Part shown: piece after piece, positions 24,678 to 37,006 of the stretch | Layout: each line of letters starts with the position of its first letter | Position numbering within the stretch: position 1 is the first letter of the stretch | Assembly (NCBI GenBank): GCA_963693365.1 | Contig: CAVNZM010000014.1 | Span: 5,022,001 to 5,086,000 of the forward strand | DNA from: Amoebidium appalachense | Taxonomy: Eukaryota > Ichthyosporea | Direction of reading: 5' to 3' | Length of the DNA stretch: 64,000 bases | Position numbers and translations under genes: made by a program | Notes under the pieces: generated by a model | Told to the model about the DNA's origin: nothing | Databases searched by the model: none | Seen by the model: only the letters and a program-made list of their open reading frames with translations

Positions 24678-25717
24678 AGCATATTGCCGGTTCGTCGGCT
24701 GTTTATGTTTCATTTTCTTTTCTTTATTTTCTTTCTTTCTTTCTTTCTTTCTTCTTTCTTTCTTTTTTTTTTGGGGGGGGGGGGGAGGGGGAGGGAGAGG
24801 GGGGGAAAGGCATTTTGCAGCAAGAAAGAAACTCTCGGCACGCTTCAAAGTTCGAGATCATTACTTTTTCTTGATATAAGAACACATGTTTCCATGTGTG
24901 TGTGTGTTTTTTGTGTGTGTGTGTAGATGTAGGTATGTGTGCATCGATTGGTTCCCCACCCGCATATTTTGTGTGTTTGTGTGTGTGTGGTGATGGAGGC
25001 GATGTTGTGTGTGTGTCTGTTTGGGGGGGGGGGGGGGGGGGATGTGTTACCTCTGCTCATGTAGTGAATGGTGAATTTTCACAGCCTAAAGGGGTTATTG
25101 ATTTGTATATGATCACCTTCGTTTTGGTGGTTTATCGTCTTTGCTTTCCCGATGCCTTATTTTAGAATATGATGTGCTGACGAGCGATTCCATCGCAAGA
25201 TAAATATTTACCTTACGGAATGAAAGATATTTAGCTGTGAATGGCTCCTTTTCTCAGTCTATATGCATGTACATTGTCAAATGGTCAAAAATAAATTTAG
25301 CGAATTGTAGTCCGGTCCGTCCCATCCGTAGGTACATTACATGCCATGCATGGCCTGTTTGTGTGTGTGTGTGTGTGTGTGTGTTTGAGTGTATGTGTGT
25401 GTGTGCACGTTTGTGTGTGTGTGTGTGTGTTTGTGTGCGTGGGTGTGTGTGTTACTCGGGGAAGGGTGGGTGGTGGTGGTGGTGGTGGTGGGTGGGTGGG
25501 AGGCAAGGGGGCCCCGGCCGGGGACAGGCTGCTTCATCGATCTATCTTTTGATTTACCGGATCACGGCGCTCTAGAACACCGTGTTCCAGAACATCCCAG
25601 AGGCACGAACAGACACCACTGTTCACGAACGTAACGCTCGACTGGCAGACAGCTGGCAGACACGAACACACAAAACGCCCACACAGGGAGCCACAAGATA
25701 CTGAGAGCACACAGAAA
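24678..25717. other. Intergenic region upstream of the T1/WD40 gene
   Basis: It holds a (TTTC)n/poly(T)-poly(G) tract (24715-24790), GT-rich stretches (about 24895-25020 and 25360-25455), a (GGT)n run at about 25470-25492 and about 150 bp of ordinary sequence before the ATG. The promoter is presumably here, but I see no clear TATA box. Confidence 0.5.
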
Positions 25718-26287
25718 ATGGACAAGCTAGAGGTGGCCCAACTGCGCCTACGCCAGTTCATCTCTAGCACACTAGACCCTCCTTCGGACACACACTCACT
25801 TACCGGTTTTGCACAACGACTACGTGAAATACTGAAGCTCGTTCCGGAAAATGACAATGAGTGCTACCAATTTCTCGAGTTGGCCATAAAAAGGCTCGAA
25901 GATTTTTTTTCGTCGGGTGCAACTGAAGAGCTTGCTAGGGAGGTTTCCAGAAGCTTACAAGAAGGTGTAGACGAATTGAATCAGAGGATGGTTGCACTGG
26001 GCAAGAGGGAGAGGGAGGTGGAGATGGCGGAACAGACCATGAGACTCGAAAGGTAGGATGATGAGGTTTTGTGTACTTATATCTCCTCTTTTGCTTGCTG
26101 AAAATGGAAAGGAAAGGTCGGCGATGGTAGCCTGGGAGGGGAGTGGCGTGGAGGACTGTAAAGTAGATTGAGCTGAAAGGCAGACACGCTTCTGGGACTG
26201 CCTTTTTACTTTCCCCCTGTCCCCCCCCCCCCCCCTCCCCCCCCCCTCTCACTCACGCTCTCTCTCTTTCGCTCTTTCTCTCTCCAC

Positions 26288-26346
<59 letters not shown>

Positions 26347-26415
26347 CCCCCCCCCCCCTCTCCTCTCTCCCCCTCTCGCCTCTCTCTCTCTCTCCCCCTC
26401 TCTCCCTCCCTCCCT

Positions 26416-26508
<93 letters not shown>

Positions 26509-27436
26509 CCCCCCCCCCCCCTCCCCCCCCCCCCCCCCCCCCCCCCCCCCCACCCCGTTGCTCTCTCACTCTCTCCCGCTCGCTCTCCCTCTCCCTCTCT
26601 CCCTTTTTCCCTCAACCCAACCCCCCCTTTCCCCCCTCCTTCTTCCCCAGCCCCATCTCTCCCTCTCTTTCTTCCTCCCCCTTCCCCCCCCCCCCCCTCC
26701 TTCCCTCCCCCCTCCCCCTCTCTTTCTTTTTCTTCCTATCCCCCCCCTCCCCCCCCCCCCCCTCCCGCCCTCCAGCCCTCCCCTAGTCCCTCCCTATCTC
26801 TCCCACCCCTTCTCCCCTCCCCCCTCTCCCCTCTCTCTCTGGTTCTCTCTTCCTCCTCTTGCCTCCTCCCTCGCTCTCATTCTCTCGCTCACACACACAC
26901 GCTCACTTCCTCTCCCTCTCCTCACGTCCCTTCACCCGCACACCACTCTCCGCCTGTCTCTGAATCTGCCCCCCCCCCTCCCCCCCCCCCCCCCCCCCCT
27001 CCCGGGGTGTGTGGCCATTTTCTCACCCCTGCTTATTGCTTTCCCCGTTTCCAGTTGTTATGGGTTGGAATGTCCATCTTTACTTGCGGGCTTTTATTCC
27101 CGACCTCCATCCCTGTCATTCACCCCCTGCACCCCCGTGAACATTCTTTTGATTTTTGATTCGTGTCTTTTCACTGTTGCTTTTTTTCCACCTCGGTATT
27201 TCCGGCCCCATTATGCTCACCAACTCCCTTAAACCCCTCCCCTCCCCCCCCCCCCCTCCCCCCATCCCTCCTCTCCCCCCTCCTCCCCTCCCTCCATCCC
27301 CCCTTTCCCCCCTTTCCCCCCTTCTTCCCCCCCTCCCCTCCCACCCCACCCTCACTTCCCTGCTCTACTCTCGGGCCCAAATCACACATACATGTACACA
27401 CACACAACCTTCAACTGTGACTGTCTGCTACCATTC

Positions 27437-27471
<35 letters not shown>

Positions 27472-27568
27472 CCTCCCCCCCGTGCCCCCCGCTTGCGAGA
27501 ACGCAAACAGCCATGCACGGGCCTACTGCATTCACCTGAGAAGTTTTGGCATTTGCTGCATCGAAGCA

Positions 27569-27602
<34 letters not shown>

Positions 27603-27827
27603 CCCACCCCCTCCCCCTTCCCCCTCCCGTTTCTGGCCCACAAAAGAGAAAAAAAGGGGTAGAACATTTGCATTACTAGATGCAGGTGCACCTTCCCCTG
27701 TTTGGCAGTTCCCGCTACCACTTTGTTGTTCGTTTTGTTGGTATCTGATTTCTTGCTGGGTCTGGGTTATGCTACTGTCAGTCTGGAAGTGTGCCTGGGG
27801 GGAGGGGAGGGGGGGGGGGGGGGAGGG

Positions 27828-27858
<31 letters not shown>

Positions 27859-29271
27859 ACAAACGACATCTAACGTTTGCACATAAGATATTGGTAGTCT
27901 TCAAGATAGCTCATGTTTTTTTTTTGTTTTTGTTTTTTTTTTTTTGCTTTTTTTTGTCCTACCAGACTGAAGCTGGAAGAGCAGAGAATACGCACAGAGG
28001 AGCACAACCAAAACGCACAGGAAATGATCGAACTGAACGTGGGGGGCACCGTTTTCACCACCACACGCGCAACGCTTATATGTGTTCCCTCTTCCATGCT
28101 CGCGGCTTGGTTCAGCGGACGACATTCTCTTCTGAAAGACTCACAGGGGAGGGTATTTGTTGACAGAGACCCGAAAATGTTCGAGATCGTGTTGGGGTTT
28201 TTGCGAAGCAGCGCGAAAACTCACTTTCTGGAACACTATTTGAAAAACGATGAAATCTCGACACGGCTACACGAGGAATTCGATTACTTTTGCCTCCCGT
28301 GGCCCCACCCGCCCCCGCCCGAACCGGAAAAAGCACTACACGAAAAATTCGATCAGAACGGGATCGATGTGATTGAGATGAAAGGACATCCGGAGTGGGT
28401 GGCGTGCGTTCACGTTGACGGCGAAATTGCAGTCACCGGCGCCCCCGATGGGCAAGTTCGTGTATGGGATCTGAAAACATGCGCTTTGAAATTGTCATTC
28501 TCCGGACCGAATATCGTCGTGAAGGACGTAGGAATACAGGGGGATACGGTGGTTGCGGCGTACGATGACGGGGTTATCCGGTTGTGGGATATCTCGCGCG
28601 ACGAAAATTCAGCAGATAGCGCTGTAAATTTCACGGTGGGGTCTGGGAGCCCCTGCTGCATGAAAATCAACGCGGGGTTTTTGGCGGTTGCGACGATGGA
28701 CGTTGGTGGGATAAACATAAATACGCCCATGGGTCAACCCGGGGAGTGTTTTGTGTGGGAGGTAGCGAGCGGTGAGCTCGTATGCGAAGATAACGAAGCA
28801 AACGCGATGTGGAGTTTAGGTATGCGGGATGGGTTGGTTGCGTGGGGTCACGATACGCAGATTTTGGTTTGGGATTGCAAAGCTAGATCTTATGCGCAAA
28901 GGTGGGGCGCGCACGTACAGGCGCCCGTAATGTTTATTGGGGAGGTGGAGGGGGGTTGGGTTAGTACTGTGAGGTTGGGGGGGTTTTTGGAAATTGTCAT
29001 GTGGGATGATTACGGCGAGGTGGTGAAAGCGCGTGTTGTGAGTCAGATTGTGTTGATGGAGGTTAGTTTTGACGGGAATTTGTTTTTGAGAAGAGAAGAT
29101 GACCCTACGGAGGTTTTGTTTGAGGATTTTGACGGGACCAAGGCGCTGTATTTGCGTAATTTAGAAGCGGATAGTTTTTATGATGTGTCTGCAAACAAGG
29201 ATGTGGTTGTTTCCGCTCACAAGGGGAAGTTGGTGTGTGTGTGGCGCGCTAAGGAGGTCGATATAAGCTAG
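25718..29271 (+). CDS. Coiled-coil, KCTD-type T1/BTB and WD40 protein, two exons
   Basis: Exons 25718-26052 and 27966-29271 join in phase (GAA AG|A CTG) to give 546 aa. Residues 1-131 are helical and charged, with a coiled coil (REREVEMAEQTMRLERLKL, then EEQRIRTEEHNQNAQE). A T1-type BTB domain starts at about residue 132: IELNVGGTVFTTTRATL, then DRDPKMFEIVLGFLR, as in KCTD proteins and potassium-channel tetramerisation domains. From about residue 255 there are degenerate WD40 blades, including DGQVRVWDLKT, DDGVIRLWDIS, ECFVWEV and TQILVWD. There is no membrane segment. By analogy with KCTD/BTB proteins it may oligomerise and act as a cullin-3 adaptor or scaffold, but that is inference. The 1.9-kb intron is almost entirely C/T-rich. 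The last exon has ordinary codon use with no interruption. Confidence 0.85.
26287..26515. repeat. (CT)n microsatellite array in the T1/WD40 intron
   Basis: About 230 nt of CT repeats are broken by short C-rich segments and followed by poly(C). Its minus-strand Arg/Glu frames are not genes. Confidence 0.9.
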
Positions 29272-30221
29272 TGATTTTCTTTTTCTTCTTTTCTTCTTTT
29301 TTGTTTCTTCGTTTTGTTTCTTTCTTCTCGTTATGTACGAAATGAAAGAAGGAAAACTTGTATGATATCACGGGGTCTTTGTGAGGATTTGAAGGTGCGA
29401 TCTGACGGAAGCCCCCTCCTTTATCGGCATTTATCTTGATTTTTTTTATTCCCTCCCTTTTTTCCCTTCTTGCTACCTGCTCCATCGAGCAACACGGCAC
29501 GGGACATGTATGTATGTGATGAATGTGATAATGTGTCGATTTAATGCAAATTCCGGAGATCGGTATGTGTGGTGCGGTGAAGAACCAATCAAAAAGCTTG
29601 AAAATCACGTGACTCTGAGGCTGGTCCTCGGTCGAAAAATGATAATGAAGGTAAACACACCTCGAGTATAGATTTGCGTGTTACTAAGTATTTGTTGGAA
29701 ATGCCTATGCACGACGTTTCGAAAGGGGTTTTCCGAGTATCAGTGTCATGTTCCAATCTGGTTGGTTTGTAGGCTAAGTTAGATTGTCCTGCAGACCTAC
29801 TAAGTTGATCCTGAGTATATGCATGCCTGCAAACAATGACTGTGGAAATGAAATTTGTGCCGTATTCATTATAACCTTTCGTTTACATTTACAAGGGTAT
29901 TGTTTTATTATACAAATTTGAGCGGGATCACATCTACTCTGACATATGCATGGCACTTTCACCAATGATTATCGGACAGCTTCATATGGTGGCCAAATCT
30001 AGGCCTTTTTGTATGCATTCCAACGTCTGTACACAGCAGCTGCACCATGAATGAAATCCTGTGCTTGCACAAATCTAAGTACTGTGGGAGTTGTTTTAAA
30101 TGTTGTCTGTGTACATGGGTGAGTGACATACTAGAGGGTGTGTACATGCTGAACGTGTACATGTGAGTGACGTACGTGTGCACCCTCGTGACGAAACCGT
30201 GGATGAATCGTGTTTGTGTGT

Positions 30222-30297
<76 letters not shown>

Positions 30298-30830
30298 GTA
30301 CACGTGTGTGCGCGCGTGTGTGTGCGCGTGCGTGTGTGGAAGTGTGCAAGCGGCACGTATGAGTGCGTGCGTGTGGTGTGCGTGTTTGCATGTGTGCGTT
30401 GGTTGGCGTGTGTGCGTGTGTGCGTGCGTGTGTACGTGTGTATGTATGTGCGCGTGTGTCGGGTGTGTGCGCGTGTGTGCATGCGTGATTGCACGTACGT
30501 GTGCGTGGGCGTGTGTGCATGTGTGTGTGCACGCGTGTGTGTGTTTGTGTGTTTGTAAGCGTGTGTGCTTGTGTGTGTTTTTCTTTTTTTTTGTGTGTAT
30601 GTGTATGCAGTGGGTGGGTGTGCGTGCGTGTGTGCGCCACGTGTGTGCACGTGTGTGGACAAGTGCGATCATGACTAGTACTCTAGCTACATTGTGATAG
30701 GTAGGGTAATGTGTATCCAGGTGGCTGAGGTCGACTGCGGCGTAGGGTTCGCGCACGGGGTGGTGAGGGGGCGTGTCAGCTGTACATGGACAAAGATGAC
30801 GTGCGCCGTGCCTTGATGTTTGCGCAATCA

Positions 30831-30880
30831 AGGATAGATTACTGCATCCAATCAAGGATAGATTACTGCATCCAATCAAC
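30831..30880. repeat. 24-bp tandem direct repeat with CCAATC motifs
   Basis: Two adjacent identical units contain 'aaggatagattactgcat' and are joined by 'ccaatc'. A third CCAATC follows at 30875 and another at about 30943. Confidence 0.85.
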
Positions 30881-32341
30881 GCCGTCCAGCCATGGATGTA
30901 AATAGATGCGATTGACTAAGCCATGAGCAATTGGAAGCCATCCAATCATTTTGAAGCTGGGTCTTTTGGGCATCTTGAGTGCTGCGAGAAATTCAAACAA
31001 GCGCCACAGTACGGTGTGCTCACTGCACTTCAGTACGGCTTCCCAGAAATATAAAGGAATACAAAAACGTCAAAGAAGCAATTACATAGAGCAATGTAGC
31101 ACAGTAATATGCTATATAATTTGGTTGATTGGAGCTTTCAAAGGATATTACATGTTTGGTTTTGTGCCCTCAATCTTGTATGTGCAAGTTGCGCGATTCG
31201 AAAATTACCAAAAACCCCAATACTTAGCCTTCGCCACCTGATTGGTTCACTAATTCTGGCCCACCAGCCGGTGCACTTCGTTACGTTTTCGTGTGGTTCT
31301 GTTGCCTATACACTGCGTGTTTTCGCCAGTTTTCTATGCGTGAAACTTTTGTTAGGTTACAGTAAATCCGGGCAAGAGCCCAGACAAAACATTAGAAAAG
31401 AAACGTGTATAAAATATACACAACAAAAGAACATGAAGACAGGGCAGTAGGCAGGGTAGGACCTTTTCTTTGCGTCTTTCAGAGGCCGGCTAGCGAAACC
31501 TCAGCAATACATACACTTCACAAGAGCTATGTGCATGTTTTCTCTCCAAATATACATAAGCACGCCAACCCCAAGGCATGACTAAATGCGTCGTTTAGGC
31601 ATATGGTAAGTCCTTCTCCTACTCACGTTCTTCTCAACTCTGAAATCAGTATGCTTCGTTGCACTGTTAGTAGGGGGTTCTTTTTTACACCCGTAGACCT
31701 CCGATTGATATGCACGACCAAAGCAGCGGGAAAAAAGAACCACTGAATTATCACGCGGATGCATGGAGTTCGCGTTACAAAAACACATGCACTCTTACAC
31801 CTGCATTCTACATGGGTTGACACGTTGTCAAGACACACACGCGCACACGCGCAAACAGGCACGCATACACACACACATGAACATACACACATGTACACTT
31901 GCACTTAATTGTACATTACACGCCTGCCCGCGTACACACACGCATGCGCAGCGCGAACACATAGGATTGCAGACACACCCTTGCTCTCGCACATATCTCA
32001 CCCCACACATGCAGGCACATGCACACATACACACACATGCGCACGCACACACACACACACACACGTGCGGGCGGGAGCGCGCACACACACGCACACAAAC
32101 ACACACACAATCACACGCACACAAACACAAACAAATACAAACACGAACATGAACACATATACACACATGCACACACACACCGTGATGGACACGGGCGTAA
32201 GGCACGCACGCATACAAGCACACGTGTACACAGACACATGCATACACACATACGCACACGCGTGTGCATGCACACAGACACACACACACACACACACACA
32301 TGCACACACACACGCACACGCACACGCACAAGCACACGCGC

Positions 32342-32374
<33 letters not shown>

Positions 32375-32645
32375 CACAGAAATGTCACCCAGACACCACG
32401 AACATGCAATTCACACACATTATAACAGATATAGAAGTATACACACACATGCAGCTTAGTTGTACATAGCTGTGTACTTCTATCCATAATGAGATCCTTG
32501 CTGTGACCTATGTGTTTGCCCTTTAGTAAAAATGTTTCTTTTGGCAATTTCTTTTCAATCACAGAGTTCACAGCCTCCCGAATGATGCTCTTCAGGCCAG
32601 CCAGACCCATCCTCGCAGTGATTAGCAGCCAATAAAACACGTCGG

Positions 32646-32691
32646 TTAGTTTTATAAAACCTCTTCGGGGCTCTGAATTCCGCCACCAAAA
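32646..32691 (+). promoter_or_regulatory. Likely core promoter of the pseudo-chitinase gene
   Basis: A CCAAT box (agccaataaaac) at about 32628-32639 and a TATA-like ttttataaaa at about 32650-32659 precede the ATG at 32692. If used, the 5' leader would be very short, roughly 5-15 nt. This reading is based only on motif and spacing. Confidence 0.35.
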
Positions 32692-33766
32692 ATGGGGCTC
32701 GGCATTATTGCCGCAGCCGTCACATGGGTTGCCGCCCTAGCAACGGCTAGCCAATCATTTCAGGGATATCCCGATCTGACAAATCAAGTGGCGATATGGC
32801 GATCCAACGCCGAAGAAAGCACCATGAAATTGCCGCATGCAGACCCGTGGGGGGATTCTGGGTTCCACCCTTCGGATGCGGATTACTCAAATTATCGTTT
32901 AAACGAAACCGAAATTTCGGTCAAGGTTTCGGCACAGCAATATGGTGTGTTATCAACGCGGGCGCCCGCGCCGCGCGTTGTCATGTGCATAAACAACTGG
33001 GACGATCAGAATTCGATCGTGAGGGAAATTCGCCAATCGGCGGAACTGGGGTCAAATTACATCATTATTTCGTGGCTTTATTACGATGGACCCCACGATG
33101 GGGCGAAATTTTGGTCGGAATTGAGCGATGACTTGAAGAAGGAGACTCTGGATTACATTCACGGACTGGGGGCAAAGTTGTTGGTCACAGCAAGTGGGGC
33201 GCCCGGTGAAATTCAGGTAGGCATATAGGGTGAATTTGGAGGGGGTAGAGGGTAGAGGAGAGAGGGAAAGGGGGAGAGGGGGGGGGGGGGGGGGGGAGGG
33301 GAGGGGGGAGGGGTGTTGGTATGTTCATCCCTTGTTAATGGGGAAGGGTGAGTGTGTGTGTCAGGGGGTGAGGGGGGTGAGTTGAGTCGGAATGAGGTGG
33401 TGATTGGGCAGGGAAGGAGGGGGGGGGACTGCTGGGTGAGGGGCGAGGGCAGGTGGGGTGGGGAAGGATAAAGGATGAGGGGTAGGCATGCAACGGCAAG
33501 GAGGGGGGGGGGGGTGTTCCGGGGGGGGGGGGGGGGGAGGGGGAGGGGAGGGGGGGAGGGGGGGGGGGGGGGGGGGCGGGGCGGGACAACCAGAGAAGGA
33601 GAGAGGGAGTTAAACTTAGGCCCGGGGAGGGGAGGAGGGGGGGGGGGGAGAAAGACAGAGGTTATGTTGAACAGTGCATGACAGAACAGGGCACATTGGT
33701 TCTCTCATTGATATAGGCTAAAAAGGACAGGCACATATCACCACAGGTCTATACAACATATTCCCC

Positions 33767-33826
<60 letters not shown>

Positions 33827-35740
33827 ATAAAAAAAAAACACGGCCAAACCTTCTTTCTCATCCGCAGGGCTACATGGATTCCGGTACCCCGTCGGCTGAG
33901 GAATGGGGCCGGAAAATGGGAGAGTGGGTGGTCGGAAATATGCTGGACGGTATAGATGTGCTGGTGACGCACACAAAGAAGGACCAGTCTGTGCCGTGGA
34001 TAATTTCGGCCACACGTGCCATCCGAAGTGCAATCGGTAATGACAGGGTCATGAGTCATAGCCCGGCGGTGAGTGAAATTTATCCCTTTTACCTCTTTCC
34101 TCCTCCGAGAAGGGGAAAAAACCCCCAACAACAGAATTAGTAATAATAACCAATCTCCTCTCCTCTTGTTTGAACTACAACACACACCTTACCCTCCCCA
34201 TCTTGTTTAAGACGCAGCGCACTCGTAAAGCTCCCTTTGTCTCGGATTTCACACACTTAGATCTCCCCCCCCCACCCCCCCGTTTCCGGTAATAACACTC
34301 TTAGATCCCCTCTTTTTCTCTGCTTCATGTGTAACACACACTACCCCCCCCCCCCCCCCCCCCCTTTTTTTTTTTTTTTTCAATTTTTAGGCGCCGCTGT
34401 TCAGCTGCTGGTGGGACCAGGGCTACCACAAGATCTATCAGGAATGCAGGGACGACATTGATTGGCTCAACGTCCAATATTTCAACCAGGTACCCTTATG
34501 GACCCCCCTCCCACCCTGCAACCGTTGGCATCCCCCCCCCCTGCATCCCGCTGATAACCCCCTTCCCCCCCCCCCCCCTCCCCCCTCCCCCCCTCCCTTC
34601 TCCCCCTCCTCCCTACCTCATCAACCTCTAGATTTTCTATTACTTCCTTATAATTGTACACGACATGCTGACCCTTTGATACTACTACTTGACCTGTATC
34701 CCTCCGGGGTTTTTCTCATGGTGTAGTTCTGCATCTTATAGTGTTCCGCATTCTAACCAACCCTCCCCCTCCCCTCCCCTCCCCCCCCCCCCCCCCCCCC
34801 CCCCCAACACACACACACACACAAACACAGGGAGAGCAAAACCAATACAACACATACGAAAAACTCTTCAGTGATGCCGGTGGGGGCGCATCGGCGATGG
34901 ATATCAAGGCGGACCCGAACTTATACGGGCCCATGCCTGATACACGCGTGTTTGAGCTGAACAAGCGGGGGATTCCATTGGAGAAGATTGTCGTGGGAAA
35001 ACCGAGAGATGGGGCGGCAAAGGATGGATATGTGCCGTTGGATATGCTGCTGGATATACATAAGAGGTAGGTGGGGGATGTTTGGATATATGGTGAATAT
35101 ATGGTGTTGGATATTTGAAATTCATAGAAGGTTGTGGGGGATGTTTGGATATGCGGTAAATAAAGGACGTAGGATATTTAGATTACATAGGAGGTTGGTG
35201 TGGGATGTTTGTATATACAGTGGATATAGGGTGTGTGATCTTTGAATTGCATAGAAGGTAGGTGGGGATATTTAGATATTTATAAGAGGTAGGTGTGAGA
35301 TGTTTGGATATTCGGTGGACATACATGGCCTCGTGCCTGCGTGTTATAACTATTTTTTTATTACGTGGGTTTGATCTTGTAGGGGGGTTTTTCTTTTTCC
35401 TCCCTCAGATAAAATATGAGCATATATTCCTCCTGTGGGAGATGAAGGGAGCGAGGCAAGCATATGGTAGCGGAAGAAAGGGAGACGGGATGGTGTGTGT
35501 GCGGTGGTGGTGGTGTGAGGGCGGTGGGTGTGTGTGTGTGGGGGGGGGGGGGGGGGGGGGGGGGAGGGCTTAGAGCAAGAAGAAGTTTTTTTCCCCTTTT
35601 GTTGAGGAGGGAGGGGGGGAGAGAAGGAGATAGATATTGAATCAGATATCGTCCACAGGGCAATTGATGAGCGTAAATTTAACGGGGGTGCTCTACTGTG
35701 GAATTTCGAAAAGTGCAATCTGGAGGTGGCAGATTGGAGC
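32692..35740 (+). other. GH18-like domain 1 (exons 1-4 and start of exon 5)
   Basis: Domain core strands read [97 protein letters not shown] and GGALLWNFE. These correspond in order to GH18 barrel strands, including the DW.NVQ.YN strand typical of fungal/plant class III-like chitinases and the terminal (L)WN(F/W)E. The acid/base Glu position in LDGIDVLVT is Thr. Confidence 0.8.
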
Positions 35741-36834
35741 CGGAAATTTCACGAGCTCTACTTTGGTACCCCCGTGCCCACGATAACCCCGACCAGCACC
35801 CAAACCATCCTCCCAGACCCCACCACCACCACAGAAACCCCCCCGACAACCACTGTGGACCCCACCACTACTGAAATTACGCCGACCACCACTGAAGACC
35901 CCATCGCGACAGAAACCCCCCCGACAACCACTATGGACCCCACCACTACTGAAATTACACCAACAACGACCGAAACCAGCACTAACGCTGGTAGTATTTT
36001 GACCACCACCACCACCGAAACCTCCTCTACCGCCACTACAACGGAAATTCCCACCACCACCTCAATAAACCCCCCTCCCACCACCGAAATTCCCACCACC
36101 ACCTCAATAAACCCCCCTCCCACCACCGAAATTTCGACCGCCACCACCACTTCCACCGTGAGTTCAACGGGCGATCAAGTCACCATTACGGTCACAACGA
36201 CAATTTACACGTGCACAGAAACCCCCCCACCCACCACTATTACCGCCACCACCACCACCCCATGCACGCGCACCGATTCTATCGTTTCAACCACCACCGT
36301 TGTCCCAACGACAACCGGCCCATGTACACGACATGTGGTTCGGGTATAGACCCCCCCTTCCCCCCCCCCCCCCCCCACCCTTCGGGCAAAAATTGCATTT
36401 TTTGTCTGCCATGAATGTGTAACTTAGTAACGAAATTCGTACCTCCCCCTTCCCGACCCTCCCCTTCTCCCCCCCCCCCCCCCCCCCCCCCCACTCCTCC
36501 CCGGGAAATTTGCATTTTGTTGTCCTTTAGGAATATGTAGTTACCTCGTACTCTCACAGAATTCTGACCTCCCCCTTTCTGAACAACCATCCCTCCCGTC
36601 CTCTCCTCTCCCCCCATCCACCCTCCCTCCCTCCCCCCGGGGCGCCCATACGTGTGGGTTCGTTGTTTACATAAAACAATGATACGCTCAGAACTCTGTT
36701 GGTGTGTGTGGCATCCCATGCAACCCCTATATACCGAACCACCTCTCCCTTTTTTCTCTCCCCCCCTTCAAAAAAAGTAAACACACACACACACATACAC
36801 AAACACACATATACACACACACATGCACGCGCGC

Positions 36835-36869
<35 letters not shown>

Positions 36870-36896
36870 CACGCACACACACACACACACACACCT

Positions 36897-36957
<61 letters not shown>

Positions 36958-36975
36958 GCACACCCGCCACCCCCC

Positions 36976-37006
<31 letters not shown>

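Larger units (their letters stand above)
29272..32691. other. Intergenic region between the T1/WD40 and pseudo-chitinase genes
   Basis: 29272-30190 is ordinary AT-richer DNA. 30215-30660 is (GT)n with many GC-containing variants. 30700-31600 is unique DNA with a 24-bp tandem pair and several CCAATC motifs. 31830-32370 is CA-rich. No gene is recognised. A minus-strand frame starting at 32640 gives a plausible-looking N-terminus ([20 protein letters not shown]), but nothing downstream supports it. Confidence 0.5.

Noticed and set aside
26249-26615. Arg-Glu repeat frames opposite the CT array
   Set aside because: They are an artefact of the (CT)n microsatellite inside an intron.
32476-32640. 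Minus-strand gene starting at 32640 ([17 protein letters not shown]...)
   Set aside because: It overlaps the likely promoter of the receptor-like gene, runs into a GT/CA tract and has no supporting downstream exon.
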